A DNA stretch of 7,616 bases from CAZXVU01 sp964644465 (GTDB taxonomy: Bacteria; Chlamydiota; Chlamydiia; Chlamydiales; SM23-39): contig CAZXVU010000102.1 in the NCBI GenBank assembly GCA_964644465.1, forward strand, positions 1-7,616, written 5' to 3'. Under the pieces are notes generated by a model. It was not told where the DNA came from and searched no databases. It saw only the letters and a list, made by a program, of their open reading frames with translations. Shown in pieces: positions 1-5,621 of this stretch. The first letter of the stretch is position 1. Each line of letters begins with the position of its first letter. The position numbers were made by a program, and so were the translations under genes.

Positions 1-222
1 TCAGTAGGTGCAAATTTTAGAGAAGCTTTTCGTGGCAGATCTTCAGCAGAATTTACAGCAAAAATTGAATTGAGCATTCAAGAACTTGAAGAATCTCTCT
101 ACTGGATAGAACTTCTCATTGAAGGAAAAATTGTTTCCCAAAAAAAGCTATCTTTGCTCGCAAAAGAAGCAGAAGAACTAATAGCCATTTTGATTTGCAT
201 CTCTAAAAAAACAAAAACCTGA
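1..222 (+). CDS. Four-helix-bundle protein, S23/IVP (Avd-like) family, 5'-truncated
   Basis: The open frame enters from the left edge and ends at TGA 220-222, leaving 73 C-terminal residues. It begins SVGANFREAFRGRSSAEF and continues with a helix rich in Glu and Leu containing ESLYWIELLIEGKIV, then a last helix around LLAKEAEELIAIL. This order (S-[IV]-G-A-N-x-x-E-A, then a Ser/Phe-containing K-x-x-I-x-x-x-E-L-E-E stretch, then YW-x-x-LL) is the signature of the small four-helix-bundle family. That family includes proteins encoded in intervening sequences of 23S rRNA genes and the Avd accessory protein of diversity-generating retroelements. Family members are usually about 115-125 residues, so roughly 45 residues lie outside the window. 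Members form ring-like oligomers and bind nucleic acid in the cases studied; the role of stand-alone copies is unknown. No reverse transcriptase or rRNA sequence is visible here, so neither specific role can be assigned. Confidence 0.85.
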   Translation, partial: SVGANFREAFRGRSSAEFTAKIELSIQELEESLYWIELLIEGKIVSQKKLSLLAKEAEELIAILICISKKTKT

Positions 223-240
223 ACTCCTTATACTGGGGTG

Positions 241-256
241 CGGGGGCGAAGCCCCG
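241..256. repeat. GC-rich hairpin palindrome
   Basis: GGGGC (243-247), a GAA loop and GCCCC (251-255) form a perfect 5-bp stem. An alternative register pairs C241 with G256. It is much more GC-rich than its surroundings and lies 20 bp after the four-helix-bundle stop and 23 bp before the 3' end of the convergent methyltransferase gene. Only a short T run (GTTTT) follows on the plus strand, so it is at best a weak rightward terminator. On the minus strand no T tract follows. It may be a REP-like or element-end palindrome. Confidence 0.6.
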
Positions 257-263
257 ACGTTTT

Positions 264-277
264 CAGCATTCAGCATT
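264..277. repeat. Tandem 7-bp direct repeat (CAGCATT x2)
   Basis: Two perfect abutting copies of CAGCATT occupy 264-270 and 271-277, ending one base before the TAG stop (279-281) of the minus-strand methyltransferase gene. With only two copies chance cannot be excluded. The position directly beside the GC palindrome and next to a four-helix-bundle gene suggests the three belong to one unit; this is inference. Confidence 0.5.
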
Positions 278-278
278 C

Positions 279-941
279 CTATTTCATATTTTTTTTGCAG
301 CGCCAGAGAAGGTCTTTAGCAAAAAAGCGGCCGAGAACGCGAGGTAGCGCCGAAGATACCGGCACGAAAGGCAATATTTTTCCCTGCACTGGAATGATCT
401 CAACATTTTGGAAAATGCTATTCAGAAGAGTTTCCAATTTATGATAGGAGAAGAAACGAACATGCGTTGGGTCTTTATCAAAATCTTTTCCCCCTAAAAA
501 CTTCATCCGGTTCCTGATTCGAAATGCATTGGGAACAGATCCAATAAACACTCCGCCAGGCTTCAAGGTCTTTGAAAGATTTTGGAGAAAATGATCGAGG
601 AAAAACAGATGCTCCACAATCTCGCAAGCTACAATGACATCGAAAGACTGGGGCTCAAAAGGCCATTCAGCATTTAAATCGAGCCATTTTGTCTCTATCC
701 CTAGACGCCTACGGATCAACTCAAGAGCTTTTTGATCGATGTCTACACCGATCACTTCATTTCCTGAAGCATACGTCTGAGTCAGCATCCCATCGCGGCA
801 GCCAAGATCGAGAACCCGTTTGCCCGTTCCGATCCATTTTTTTAGATAGGGAGCTCTCTTCCCATGGCAAAAAAGATATCCATAGCGATCCCCTTTCTCG
901 TGATGCTTACGGTATAGCTCTTCTAAAAGGTTTTTCTGCAT
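279..941 (-). CDS. Class I SAM-dependent methyltransferase (methyltransferase type 11/12)
   Basis: This 220-residue protein has the Rossmann-fold methyltransferase landmarks in order. Motif I is VLDLGCRDG (about 43-51), the acidic residue after beta-2 is in GVDID (D67), motif II is FDVIVACEIVEHL (100-112) and the post-III loop is LKPGG (126-130). The spacing and the EIVEHL and PTHVRFF segments resemble UbiG/MetW-like or methyltransferase type 11/12 proteins. It should be cytoplasmic and transfer a methyl group from S-adenosylmethionine; the acceptor cannot be read from the sequence. Length is normal for a single-domain enzyme. The start at 941 is the only reasonable ATG before motif I, but no clear Shine-Dalgarno precedes it. 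It lies 93 bp downstream of the orphan gene on the same strand, with a strong terminator in the gap, so it may depend on readthrough or a promoter overlapping the terminator tail. Confidence 0.85.
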   Translation of the reverse strand: MQKNLLEELYRKHHEKGDRYGYLFCHGKRAPYLKKWIGTGKRVLDLGCRDGMLTQTYASGNEVIGVDIDQKALELIRRRLGIETKWLDLNAEWPFEPQSFDVIVACEIVEHLFFLDHFLQNLSKTLKPGGVFIGSVPNAFRIRNRMKFLGGKDFDKDPTHVRFFSYHKLETLLNSIFQNVEIIPVQGKILPFVPVSSALPRVLGRFFAKDLLWRCKKNMK

Positions 942-960
942 GGGATGAAAGAGTACACTT

Positions 961-1003
961 TTTAATTAAAAAGAAAAAGGCGCAGTCTTTAAAGGACTGC
1001 GCC
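961..1003 (-). terminator. Rho-independent terminator of the 327-residue orphan gene
   Basis: On the minus strand GGCGCAGTC and GACTGCGCC (995-1003 and 979-987) form a perfect 9-bp GC-rich stem around a 7-nt loop. The stem is followed at once by TTTTTCTTTTT (968-978). Stem, loop size and U tract match a classic intrinsic terminator. It lies 31 bp after the stop codon of the upstream minus-strand gene and 19 bp before the methyltransferase start, so it should separate the two transcription units. Read rightward the stem lacks a T tract after it, so it works in one direction. Confidence 0.9.
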
Positions 1004-1034
1004 CTCGGACGAAATAAGGCTTTAACCGATGCCC

Positions 1035-2018
1035 TTAGCAATGGTCTGCTGGAAGAGGGATCGATGTCAATTTTCTAAATTCAGTAACAACAGCTTGAGG
1101 AACTCTTGGGTTTGCTTTAATGAAATCATTCAAGAAAGTTTCAGCCCAAGCTCTCAGATCGCCATAAGTAGCTTTGTTGCCTTCTTGTGCCAAAGATTTC
1201 AGCTTCACGCCGAGTTCTTTGAGAAGCAATACGCCATCTTGGAGAGGTTCGATATCGTTAGCATAAGATGCTGCGATATACGACTGGAGCAATTCATTCA
1301 TGTTCTGCATTTTAGCATTTTCGCGAATCATTTTGCTGTTATCAGCTTCTTTCGCTTTTCTTGCGCTTTCGTATTTATTTCCTGTTCCGCGATATTCGGT
1401 AGCAAGATTATTAGCTTCGCCATTGCAAAGCTCTTCTACACAAGAATTTTTGCTGCTGATTTCTGTGCCATCAGCATTTTTCAAACCGTATTTCTTGATG
1501 AGCCATGCCCAATCTTGAGTGCGGTTAGAAACTTCTGCATGAGAATAGTCGATTTCGACTTCCTCAGAGCGCGATAACCAATAGTCGCGGTTTTTCTTGT
1601 CGTAGATAGCGTCGATATTGTTTTGTTTGATCTGATTCAAGTTCTTTTGAACTTGAGCTTTATTTTTTTCGATTCGATCTTCCCAGAAATTGATCTTCTT
1701 CTGGAATTTCTGAATCATGTTGACTTCATCTTGGATCAATATGCCAACTTCGCTCAAAACTTGCTCTACAACATTGACAGCTCCAACCAGCCGATCAGAG
1801 TTCAATGGTAGGAAAGCTTGTGGGTCTACTTGATAAGACTGGGGTACTTCACCGAGGAAATAGCTCTGTCCATCGACTGAAGTGCCGAGATCTTGCAAAT
1901 TGTAGGATTTTCTTTCGGCTTTCTCCTCTTGGGCAGGCAAGACTGCCATAGGTTCGAACCGATCCTCTTGGTTGTTATTCTCAGCAGGATATGCCGAGAA
2001 ATCTTGATTGTCTGACAT
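1035..2018 (-). CDS. Orphan helical protein, possible secreted effector
   Basis: I do not recognise a family for this 327-residue protein. Residues 1-72 are polar and low in hydrophobicity (MSDNQDFSAYPAENNNQED at the start), with no Sec signal peptide or membrane segment. From about 75 to 140 there is a long amphipathic, probably coiled-coil region (EQVLSEVGILIQDEVNMIQ, then Lys/Asn/Gln-rich KNLNQIKQNN). A central stretch carries WLSRSEE and CVEELC (C193, C198). A second helical region spans about 200-300, and a short tail ends in Cys327. The start is fixed by an ideal Shine-Dalgarno (AAGGAGG, 7 nt before the ATG). It has its own leader hairpin and promoter candidate upstream and a strong terminator downstream, so it is probably monocistronic and well expressed. 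The Ser/Asn/Gln-rich disordered N-terminus ahead of helical coils is compatible with a type III secreted substrate of a chlamydia-like organism, but that is inference. A structural or surface-associated protein is equally possible. Confidence 0.85.
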   Translation of the reverse strand: MSDNQDFSAYPAENNNQEDRFEPMAVLPAQEEKAERKSYNLQDLGTSVDGQSYFLGEVPQSYQVDPQAFLPLNSDRLVGAVNVVEQVLSEVGILIQDEVNMIQKFQKKINFWEDRIEKNKAQVQKNLNQIKQNNIDAIYDKKNRDYWLSRSEEVEIDYSHAEVSNRTQDWAWLIKKYGLKNADGTEISSKNSCVEELCNGEANNLATEYRGTGNKYESARKAKEADNSKMIRENAKMQNMNELLQSYIAASYANDIEPLQDGVLLLKELGVKLKSLAQEGNKATYGDLRAWAETFLNDFIKANPRVPQAVVTEFRKLTSIPLPADHC

Positions 2019-2023
2019 TGGGT

Positions 2024-2030
2024 TTCCTCC
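2024..2030 (-). promoter_or_regulatory. Strong Shine-Dalgarno of the orphan gene
   Basis: On the minus strand AAGGAGG is close to a full match to the anti-SD and lies about 7 nt before the ATG at 2018. It is the best ribosome site in the window and decides the start of the orphan protein. Confidence 0.8.
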
Positions 2031-2051
2031 TTACTACGCCGGGCATTGTTT

Positions 2052-2082
2052 CGGATGGCATAATCCGCTGTCGGATCACGCC
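2052..2082 (-). promoter_or_regulatory. Structured 5' leader hairpin of the orphan transcript
   Basis: In minus-strand RNA, GGCGUGAUCCG (2082-2072) pairs with CGGAUUAUGCC (2067-2057) around an ACAG loop, giving 11 continuous pairs, two of them G-U. In plus-strand RNA those two become A-C mismatches, so the structure favours the minus transcript. A competing 5-bp stem is possible between CGGAU (2067-2063) and AUCCG (2056-2052). No U tract follows, so it is not an intrinsic terminator. It would sit at or very near the 5' end of the mRNA predicted from the leftward promoter, a position typical of stems that protect mRNA from decay. Confidence 0.55.
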
Positions 2083-2091
2083 CCTAGGCTT

Positions 2092-2120
2092 ATTTTTACT
2101 AACTCCAATTTTAATTGCAA
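2092..2120 (-). promoter_or_regulatory. Candidate leftward promoter for the orphan gene
   Basis: On the minus strand TTGCAA (2120-2115) as -35 and AAAAAT (2097-2092) as -10 are separated by exactly 17 bp. Each matches four of six consensus bases. The predicted start near 2085 puts the 11-bp leader hairpin right at the mRNA 5' end. The -35 lies inside the 16-bp palindrome, so a regulator bound there would affect this promoter. Other AT-rich -10 choices exist nearby. Confidence 0.4.
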
Positions 2121-2125
2121 TTAAA
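2110..2125. promoter_or_regulatory. 16-bp perfect palindrome, operator candidate
   Basis: TTTAATTGCAATTAAA is a perfect inverted repeat of 8-bp arms with no spacer. It lies between two divergent genes, covers the -35 of the leftward promoter candidate and ends directly before the -35 of the rightward one. This is a suitable place for a dimeric regulator. The region is very AT-rich, which raises the chance of random palindromes; no regulator gene is in the window. Confidence 0.4.
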
Positions 2126-2154
2126 TTGACGATTTCGTAATTAACACATTAAAT
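2126..2154 (+). promoter_or_regulatory. Rightward sigma70-type promoter of the cupin gene
   Basis: TTGACG (2126-2131, five of six consensus) and TTAAAT (2149-2154, four of six) are separated by the optimal 17 bp. The start would be near 2161, giving a leader of about 80 nt before the cupin ATG. This is the best promoter match I found in the window. Confidence 0.5.
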
Positions 2155-2241
2155 ATCAGAAATCTTAAATCAATTAAAAACAAGGTTCTTGAAGAAAACA
2201 GATCGCTCTTCTATGGTTCTAAACTTTTCAGGAGAGTCTTT

Positions 2242-2610
2242 ATGTCAAAATGGTTAACTATCTTCATGAATCTGAGCGCTTTTGCTTTTAGCGACGAAAT
2301 CGATTTTTCTCTTTCGCCAACCAGAGAAACTCATCGAATTCTGCAAGTGGACAATGAGAAGGTCCGCGTATGGAAAACTACATTCAACCCATTCAGCCCT
2401 TTGAAGATGCACCGCCATGACAAAGCGCGGCTTTGCATTCCTATTAAAGGGGGGACTTTGAAAAGGATCACTGAACTTGGGGAAGTTTCTTATATTCAAT
2501 TAGAAACAGGGAAAGCCATCTGGCTGGGAGTAGACCCCGAAGGAGAGCTGCATGGAGACATCAATGAATCCGATGAGCCGATCGAGGTCTTTATCGTTGA
2601 GGTTAAGTAA
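2242..2610 (+). CDS. Small single-domain cupin protein
   Basis: This 122-residue protein has both cupin motifs. The first is around MHRHDKARLCIPIKGG: H57 and H59 are the metal ligands, but the usual Glu four residues later is Arg63. The second, PEGELHGDIN (99-108), fits PxGxxHxxxN exactly and supplies H104. It should fold as a small beta barrel, possibly binding one metal ion through three histidines; substrate and reaction are unknown. The first 16 residues (MSKWLTIFMNLSAFAF) are hydrophobic with AFA near the end and may be a short signal peptide, but the positive charge is minimal, so export is uncertain. The start is supported by AGGAG seven bases upstream of the ATG and a promoter further up. 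It is the only complete plus-strand gene in the window. Its stop lies inside the 3' end of the convergent lipase-like gene. Confidence 0.8.
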   Translation: MSKWLTIFMNLSAFAFSDEIDFSLSPTRETHRILQVDNEKVRVWKTTFNPFSPLKMHRHDKARLCIPIKGGTLKRITELGEVSYIQLETGKAIWLGVDPEGELHGDINESDEPIEVFIVEVK

Positions 2611-4000
2611 GCTTAGCGATTTTTTGAGCAGGCCAAGCAAGAGCCGCAATGAGCAAATAAAAGAGGTAAGCGCAAAGAATCGGAATAAACGCTAGCGCTA
2701 AGCCGAGGATCATATGCAAGGCTGTCAGGACTTTACGCGATAGGCGCCCATTCTCGTAACTTGGGTCGCTTTTCAAAATAGTGACATTCTCACTGCCTGA
2801 ATAGACCCGTGCATGGGCTTTTAGGCTGTTTTCTTTATCTTCCCGAACCAAGCGGTATACATTGACATTTTCCCCTTTAGGGAACATCCCCATCGTTCCA
2901 ACGAGATCGTTTTCCTGATAGAAGATATTTACGGGGGGAAAATCAATCCCTCTGCCACTCCAATCCCAAGGATAGAGTCCAGGAGGATTATATGCATTTA
3001 CCTGGCCGATTCTCTCTTTATGATGCCGCAGCACTTGGAAAGTCATGGCTCCGCCGAGGCTCATTCCATAGAGTCCCACGTTATTTTTATTCTCAAGCCA
3101 TTCGGTAAGGTTCTTTTTCCCATATAGATAAGGAGCATGTCCTACAGACATTCCTGGGGTAAAATCTGAAAGGAGCGTTGCCACATAACCTTCTCCAGCA
3201 GGGAACGTCGTTCCTAAAAATGTTAAAATAGGAGGTCCTTCTTCTGAGGCGAGTCCATAAGCTACAATAGGAGAAGAGAACCACTTCGGTGTCAGTTCAA
3301 TTTTCTTGTCCACAGTATAGGTTACATTCTTCCACTCTTCACCCACTTTTTGAGGGATGACGAACTGCTCCCCTTCGATAGGATAGCTGAACGGAAGGAG
3401 GGCCACTATATTTCCAACGAAAGCCTTGAAGAGAATTTCTTCAGAGGAGCCCGGTTCAGGAAGATGGGCGCCGCAAGATTGAAGGACAACTCGGAACTCC
3501 TCTCTCATAGCCCGTAAAAGCTGCGGATCTTTTTTTAAGAGGATCCCCTTAATATTTTTCCAATTAACCCATTCCGAAGAAGGAGATCCTCTTCCTAAAA
3601 GAAATTCAACAATATCGTGGACTTGATTGTCATCCGCTCTTCCCTCTACTTCCATTCCAGGGCCATGAAAAACGAGCGTGGCTTGCAGGGCCGCTTCGAT
3701 CTTATTGAATGTTCCAACAGTCAGCGGTTTAAAGGGGTCCCAATCAATATGATGGTTTGCTAGAGCTTGGTCCCAAACTTTTTTGAATAGACGATCGTTC
3801 TGAATGCCAATTTTTTCCTTGAAGATGGAGCAAACATCCGTAAAAAATGATCTAACAGGATCTTTATCGAGGCGCGCTTTCCAAAAAGGAGCCTGGATCC
3901 ATTCAAATCTTTCCTTGCTATCGATCAGCTGGTCATCACTATAGACCATTCCTGGCTGCAAATCAGGACGTGCAATCTGTTGTATTCCTACGAATGACAT
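2603..4000 (-). CDS. Class-3-lipase-like alpha/beta hydrolase with C-terminal membrane hairpin
   Basis: This 465-residue protein has an N-terminal part (1-230) of unknown relation and a hydrolase core from about 240. FLGTTF (261-266) resembles the fRGT oxyanion strand of class 3 lipases. YGMSLGGAM (311-319) is a GxSxG nucleophile elbow with Ser314, followed by the FQVL helix and a N-A-Y-N-P strand. D365 in QENDLVG and H396 in LKAHARVY are plausible triad partners in the right order. Residues 424-456 (from VLTALHMILGL to YLLIAALAW) are strongly hydrophobic with Pro440 in the middle, suggesting a membrane hairpin or one long anchor; a basic AQKIAKLT tail follows. No N-terminal signal peptide is seen. 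A lipid esterase anchored by its C-terminus is the natural reading, but the substrate is unknown. A chlamydial inclusion-membrane location is possible because such proteins use paired hydrophobic helices, though these are usually nearer the N-terminus. AAGGTGGG serves as ribosome site. Confidence 0.75.
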   Translation of the reverse strand: MSFVGIQQIARPDLQPGMVYSDDQLIDSKERFEWIQAPFWKARLDKDPVRSFFTDVCSIFKEKIGIQNDRLFKKVWDQALANHHIDWDPFKPLTVGTFNKIEAALQATLVFHGPGMEVEGRADDNQVHDIVEFLLGRGSPSSEWVNWKNIKGILLKKDPQLLRAMREEFRVVLQSCGAHLPEPGSSEEILFKAFVGNIVALLPFSYPIEGEQFVIPQKVGEEWKNVTYTVDKKIELTPKWFSSPIVAYGLASEEGPPILTFLGTTFPAGEGYVATLLSDFTPGMSVGHAPYLYGKKNLTEWLENKNNVGLYGMSLGGAMTFQVLRHHKERIGQVNAYNPPGLYPWDWSGRGIDFPPVNIFYQENDLVGTMGMFPKGENVNVYRLVREDKENSLKAHARVYSGSENVTILKSDPSYENGRLSRKVLTALHMILGLALAFIPILCAYLFYLLIAALAWPAQKIAKLT

Positions 4001-4023
4001 AATTAACCCACCTTCTACCGAAG

Positions 4024-4037
4024 TTAATTATAATTAA
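4024..4037 (-). promoter_or_regulatory. Candidate promoter of the lipase-like gene within a 14-bp palindrome
   Basis: The minus strand holds a perfect TATAAT at 4032-4027, inside the palindrome TTAATTATAATTAA (4024-4037). A start about 7 bp further on gives a leader of roughly 20 nt that just includes the ribosome site of the gene starting at 4000. No good -35 lies 16-18 bp upstream, so strength and sigma factor are uncertain. The site is in the 91-bp gap after the MFS gene and suggests the lipase-like gene can be transcribed alone. Confidence 0.4.
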
Positions 4038-4091
4038 ATAAGAAATTAAAAACACCCTAACAATTAATGTTACAAACGACAAGAAATTGTT

Positions 4092-5621
4092 TTAATCCCA
4101 TCCTTGTGCAGGAGCTTTGGGCAAATGGTGGGAGGATTTTCTATTATAGAGAACGAAGACGAAAGCAAAGATGATGACCAAAAGAAAAGCGAGTATCAGA
4201 TGGGAGTAAAAAAAGCCGTCAAACCTTGCGATACCAAGATCTCCCATAATCCTTGGAATGTCTGAATTGGGAAGTGTTTGCAGAGTTTTTTGCGCAGGTT
4301 CCCCTCCTAAAATGAGGGACTCGATCTCGGTAGTGTTCAGTGATAAGCCCGAAAGAAGATTTTTAAAAGATCCATATTCAATCGTGTCGATTAAAGAGCC
4401 AATGACCGCGATCCCTAAGCTCCCTCCCAAAGAGCGAAGCGTAGCAATCGTTCCAAAGGCAATCCCCGCTTTTTGCGGAGGCACCGCGCCCATTGCTGAA
4501 GCATAGGCAGGCGTGAAAACAAGAGGAATCCCAAAACCAAACGCGAATAGACCTAAAATCAGGATCCCCAATGAACTTTGTACGAATAACCCGATCCAAA
4601 CAAACGAGTAAATCAAAAAAGAAAATCCGATCGCAATCGGCAATTTAGGGCCGAATTTATCAGAAAGATATCCTCCTACCGGAGAAATAAATAAGACTGG
4701 AACAGAAGAGAGAAACGTAACAAGTCCAGTTTTTATAGGAGACCACTCGAGCCCCTCTTGAAAGAAGATCGCCCGGAAGACGCTGATCATTAAGATAAAT
4801 TGGATCGAAAAAACAGTGATGTTTACCGCTTTAAAAACGGGATGTTTAAAGAGCGAAAGATCCAAGAATGGATGCTTTGCTTTCTTTTCACGCCAAAGCA
4901 AACAAATTGCGCTCAAAAGGCTCACAAAAAGAAGGGTAAAGATCTTCATCGATAACCAACCCCATTCCCTTGCTTGCATGATGGCAGCCACTAAAAAGCT
5001 AGACCCTGAAACGAAAAAGAGAAAGCCCCAAAGATCGATCTTTCCTTCCCCTTTCGGTGAAATAGGAATCAGAACTGCAACGAGAATAATCGCTAATAAT
5101 GCAAGTGGAATGTTGATCCAAAAAATCCATCTCCAGGAAATCGCTTCAGTAAAATAACCGCCGATCAAGGGCCCCATGATGAGAAACAAAGAGCTCACGC
5201 TCACATTGATTCCTGTGGCTTTTCCTCTTTCTTTTTGGGGAAAAAGGGCCATCAATAAAACAGTTGAAGAAGGAAAGATCAGAGCGGCTCCAATGCCTTG
5301 CAAAGTCCTTGCGGCGATTAAGAACAGAACGTTCAAACTCATCCCGCACAGCAAAGAAGCGATAGCAAAGAGAAGGACTCCAAAAATAAACGCTTGTTTA
5401 TGGCCAATCCAATCCCCTACCTTCCCTGCAGCTAAAACGAACACGGCAGTCGCCAAAATATAGGCGTTAACGGTCCATTCCAGTGCAATGCTGCCAGCTC
5501 CCAATTCTCTTTGAATGGTCGGGAGTGCAACAGGAAGAACGCTCTGGTCGAGAAAGATCATGGCGAGGGAAGGAACTAGGGCGCAAAGACCCCACCATTT
5601 TCGATTTTTTTCTGAAATCAT
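4092..5621 (-). CDS. MFS drug:H+ antiporter, DHA2 (14-TM, EmrB/QacA-type)
   Basis: This 509-residue protein is strongly hydrophobic throughout, matching the 14-helix DHA2 family in length. Motif D1-like LDQSVLPVALPTIQREL (24-40) ends helix 1. Motif A is GKVGDWIGHKQAF (66-78), between helices 2 and 3. Motif B is LIAARTLQGIGAA (101-113) with the conserved Arg105, and the antiporter motif C is around GPLIGG (150-155). SWRWIFWINIPLAL is the usual segment entering helix 6. It is an inner-membrane proton-driven exporter. Family members pump out lipophilic drugs and cations, bile salts or fatty acids; the true substrate is not readable. Its ATG overlaps the stop of the upstream hydrolase as ATGA, with no good Shine-Dalgarno in front, which points to translational coupling. 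No convincing terminator follows, only an AT-rich weak inverted repeat at 4059-4091. No TolC or EmrA partner is visible. Confidence 0.93.
   Translation of the reverse strand: MISEKNRKWWGLCALVPSLAMIFLDQSVLPVALPTIQRELGAGSIALEWTVNAYILATAVFVLAAGKVGDWIGHKQAFIFGVLLFAIASLLCGMSLNVLFLIAARTLQGIGAALIFPSSTVLLMALFPQKERGKATGINVSVSSLFLIMGPLIGGYFTEAISWRWIFWINIPLALLAIILVAVLIPISPKGEGKIDLWGFLFFVSGSSFLVAAIMQAREWGWLSMKIFTLLFVSLLSAICLLWREKKAKHPFLDLSLFKHPVFKAVNITVFSIQFILMISVFRAIFFQEGLEWSPIKTGLVTFLSSVPVLFISPVGGYLSDKFGPKLPIAIGFSFLIYSFVWIGLFVQSSLGILILGLFAFGFGIPLVFTPAYASAMGAVPPQKAGIAFGTIATLRSLGGSLGIAVIGSLIDTIEYGSFKNLLSGLSLNTTEIESLILGGEPAQKTLQTLPNSDIPRIMGDLGIARFDGFFYSHLILAFLLVIIFAFVFVLYNRKSSHHLPKAPAQGWD

Noticed and set aside
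1..280. Diversity-generating retroelement, because the four-helix-bundle family includes Avd.
   Set aside because: No reverse transcriptase, template repeat or variable repeat is visible, and stand-alone family members are much more common.
1029..1577. A 182-codon plus-strand open frame opposite the orphan gene.
   Set aside because: Its product is Phe/Cys/Ile-rich without motifs, and it lies wholly opposite a gene with a perfect ribosome site and terminator. It is a reverse-strand shadow.
2186..2196. TTCTTGAAGAA palindrome in the cupin leader as an operator or heat-shock-type element.
   Set aside because: Short, A/T-rich and downstream of the predicted transcription start; no supporting second copy.
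2604..2626. Possible rightward terminator after the cupin gene (TAAG/CTTA with a following TTTTTT).
   Set aside because: The stem is only about 4 AT-rich pairs and is separated from the T run by GCGA; too weak to call.
4059..4091. AACAATT/AATTGTT inverted repeat after the MFS gene as a terminator.
   Set aside because: Seven AT-rich pairs around a 19-base loop with no T tract; not a credible intrinsic terminator.
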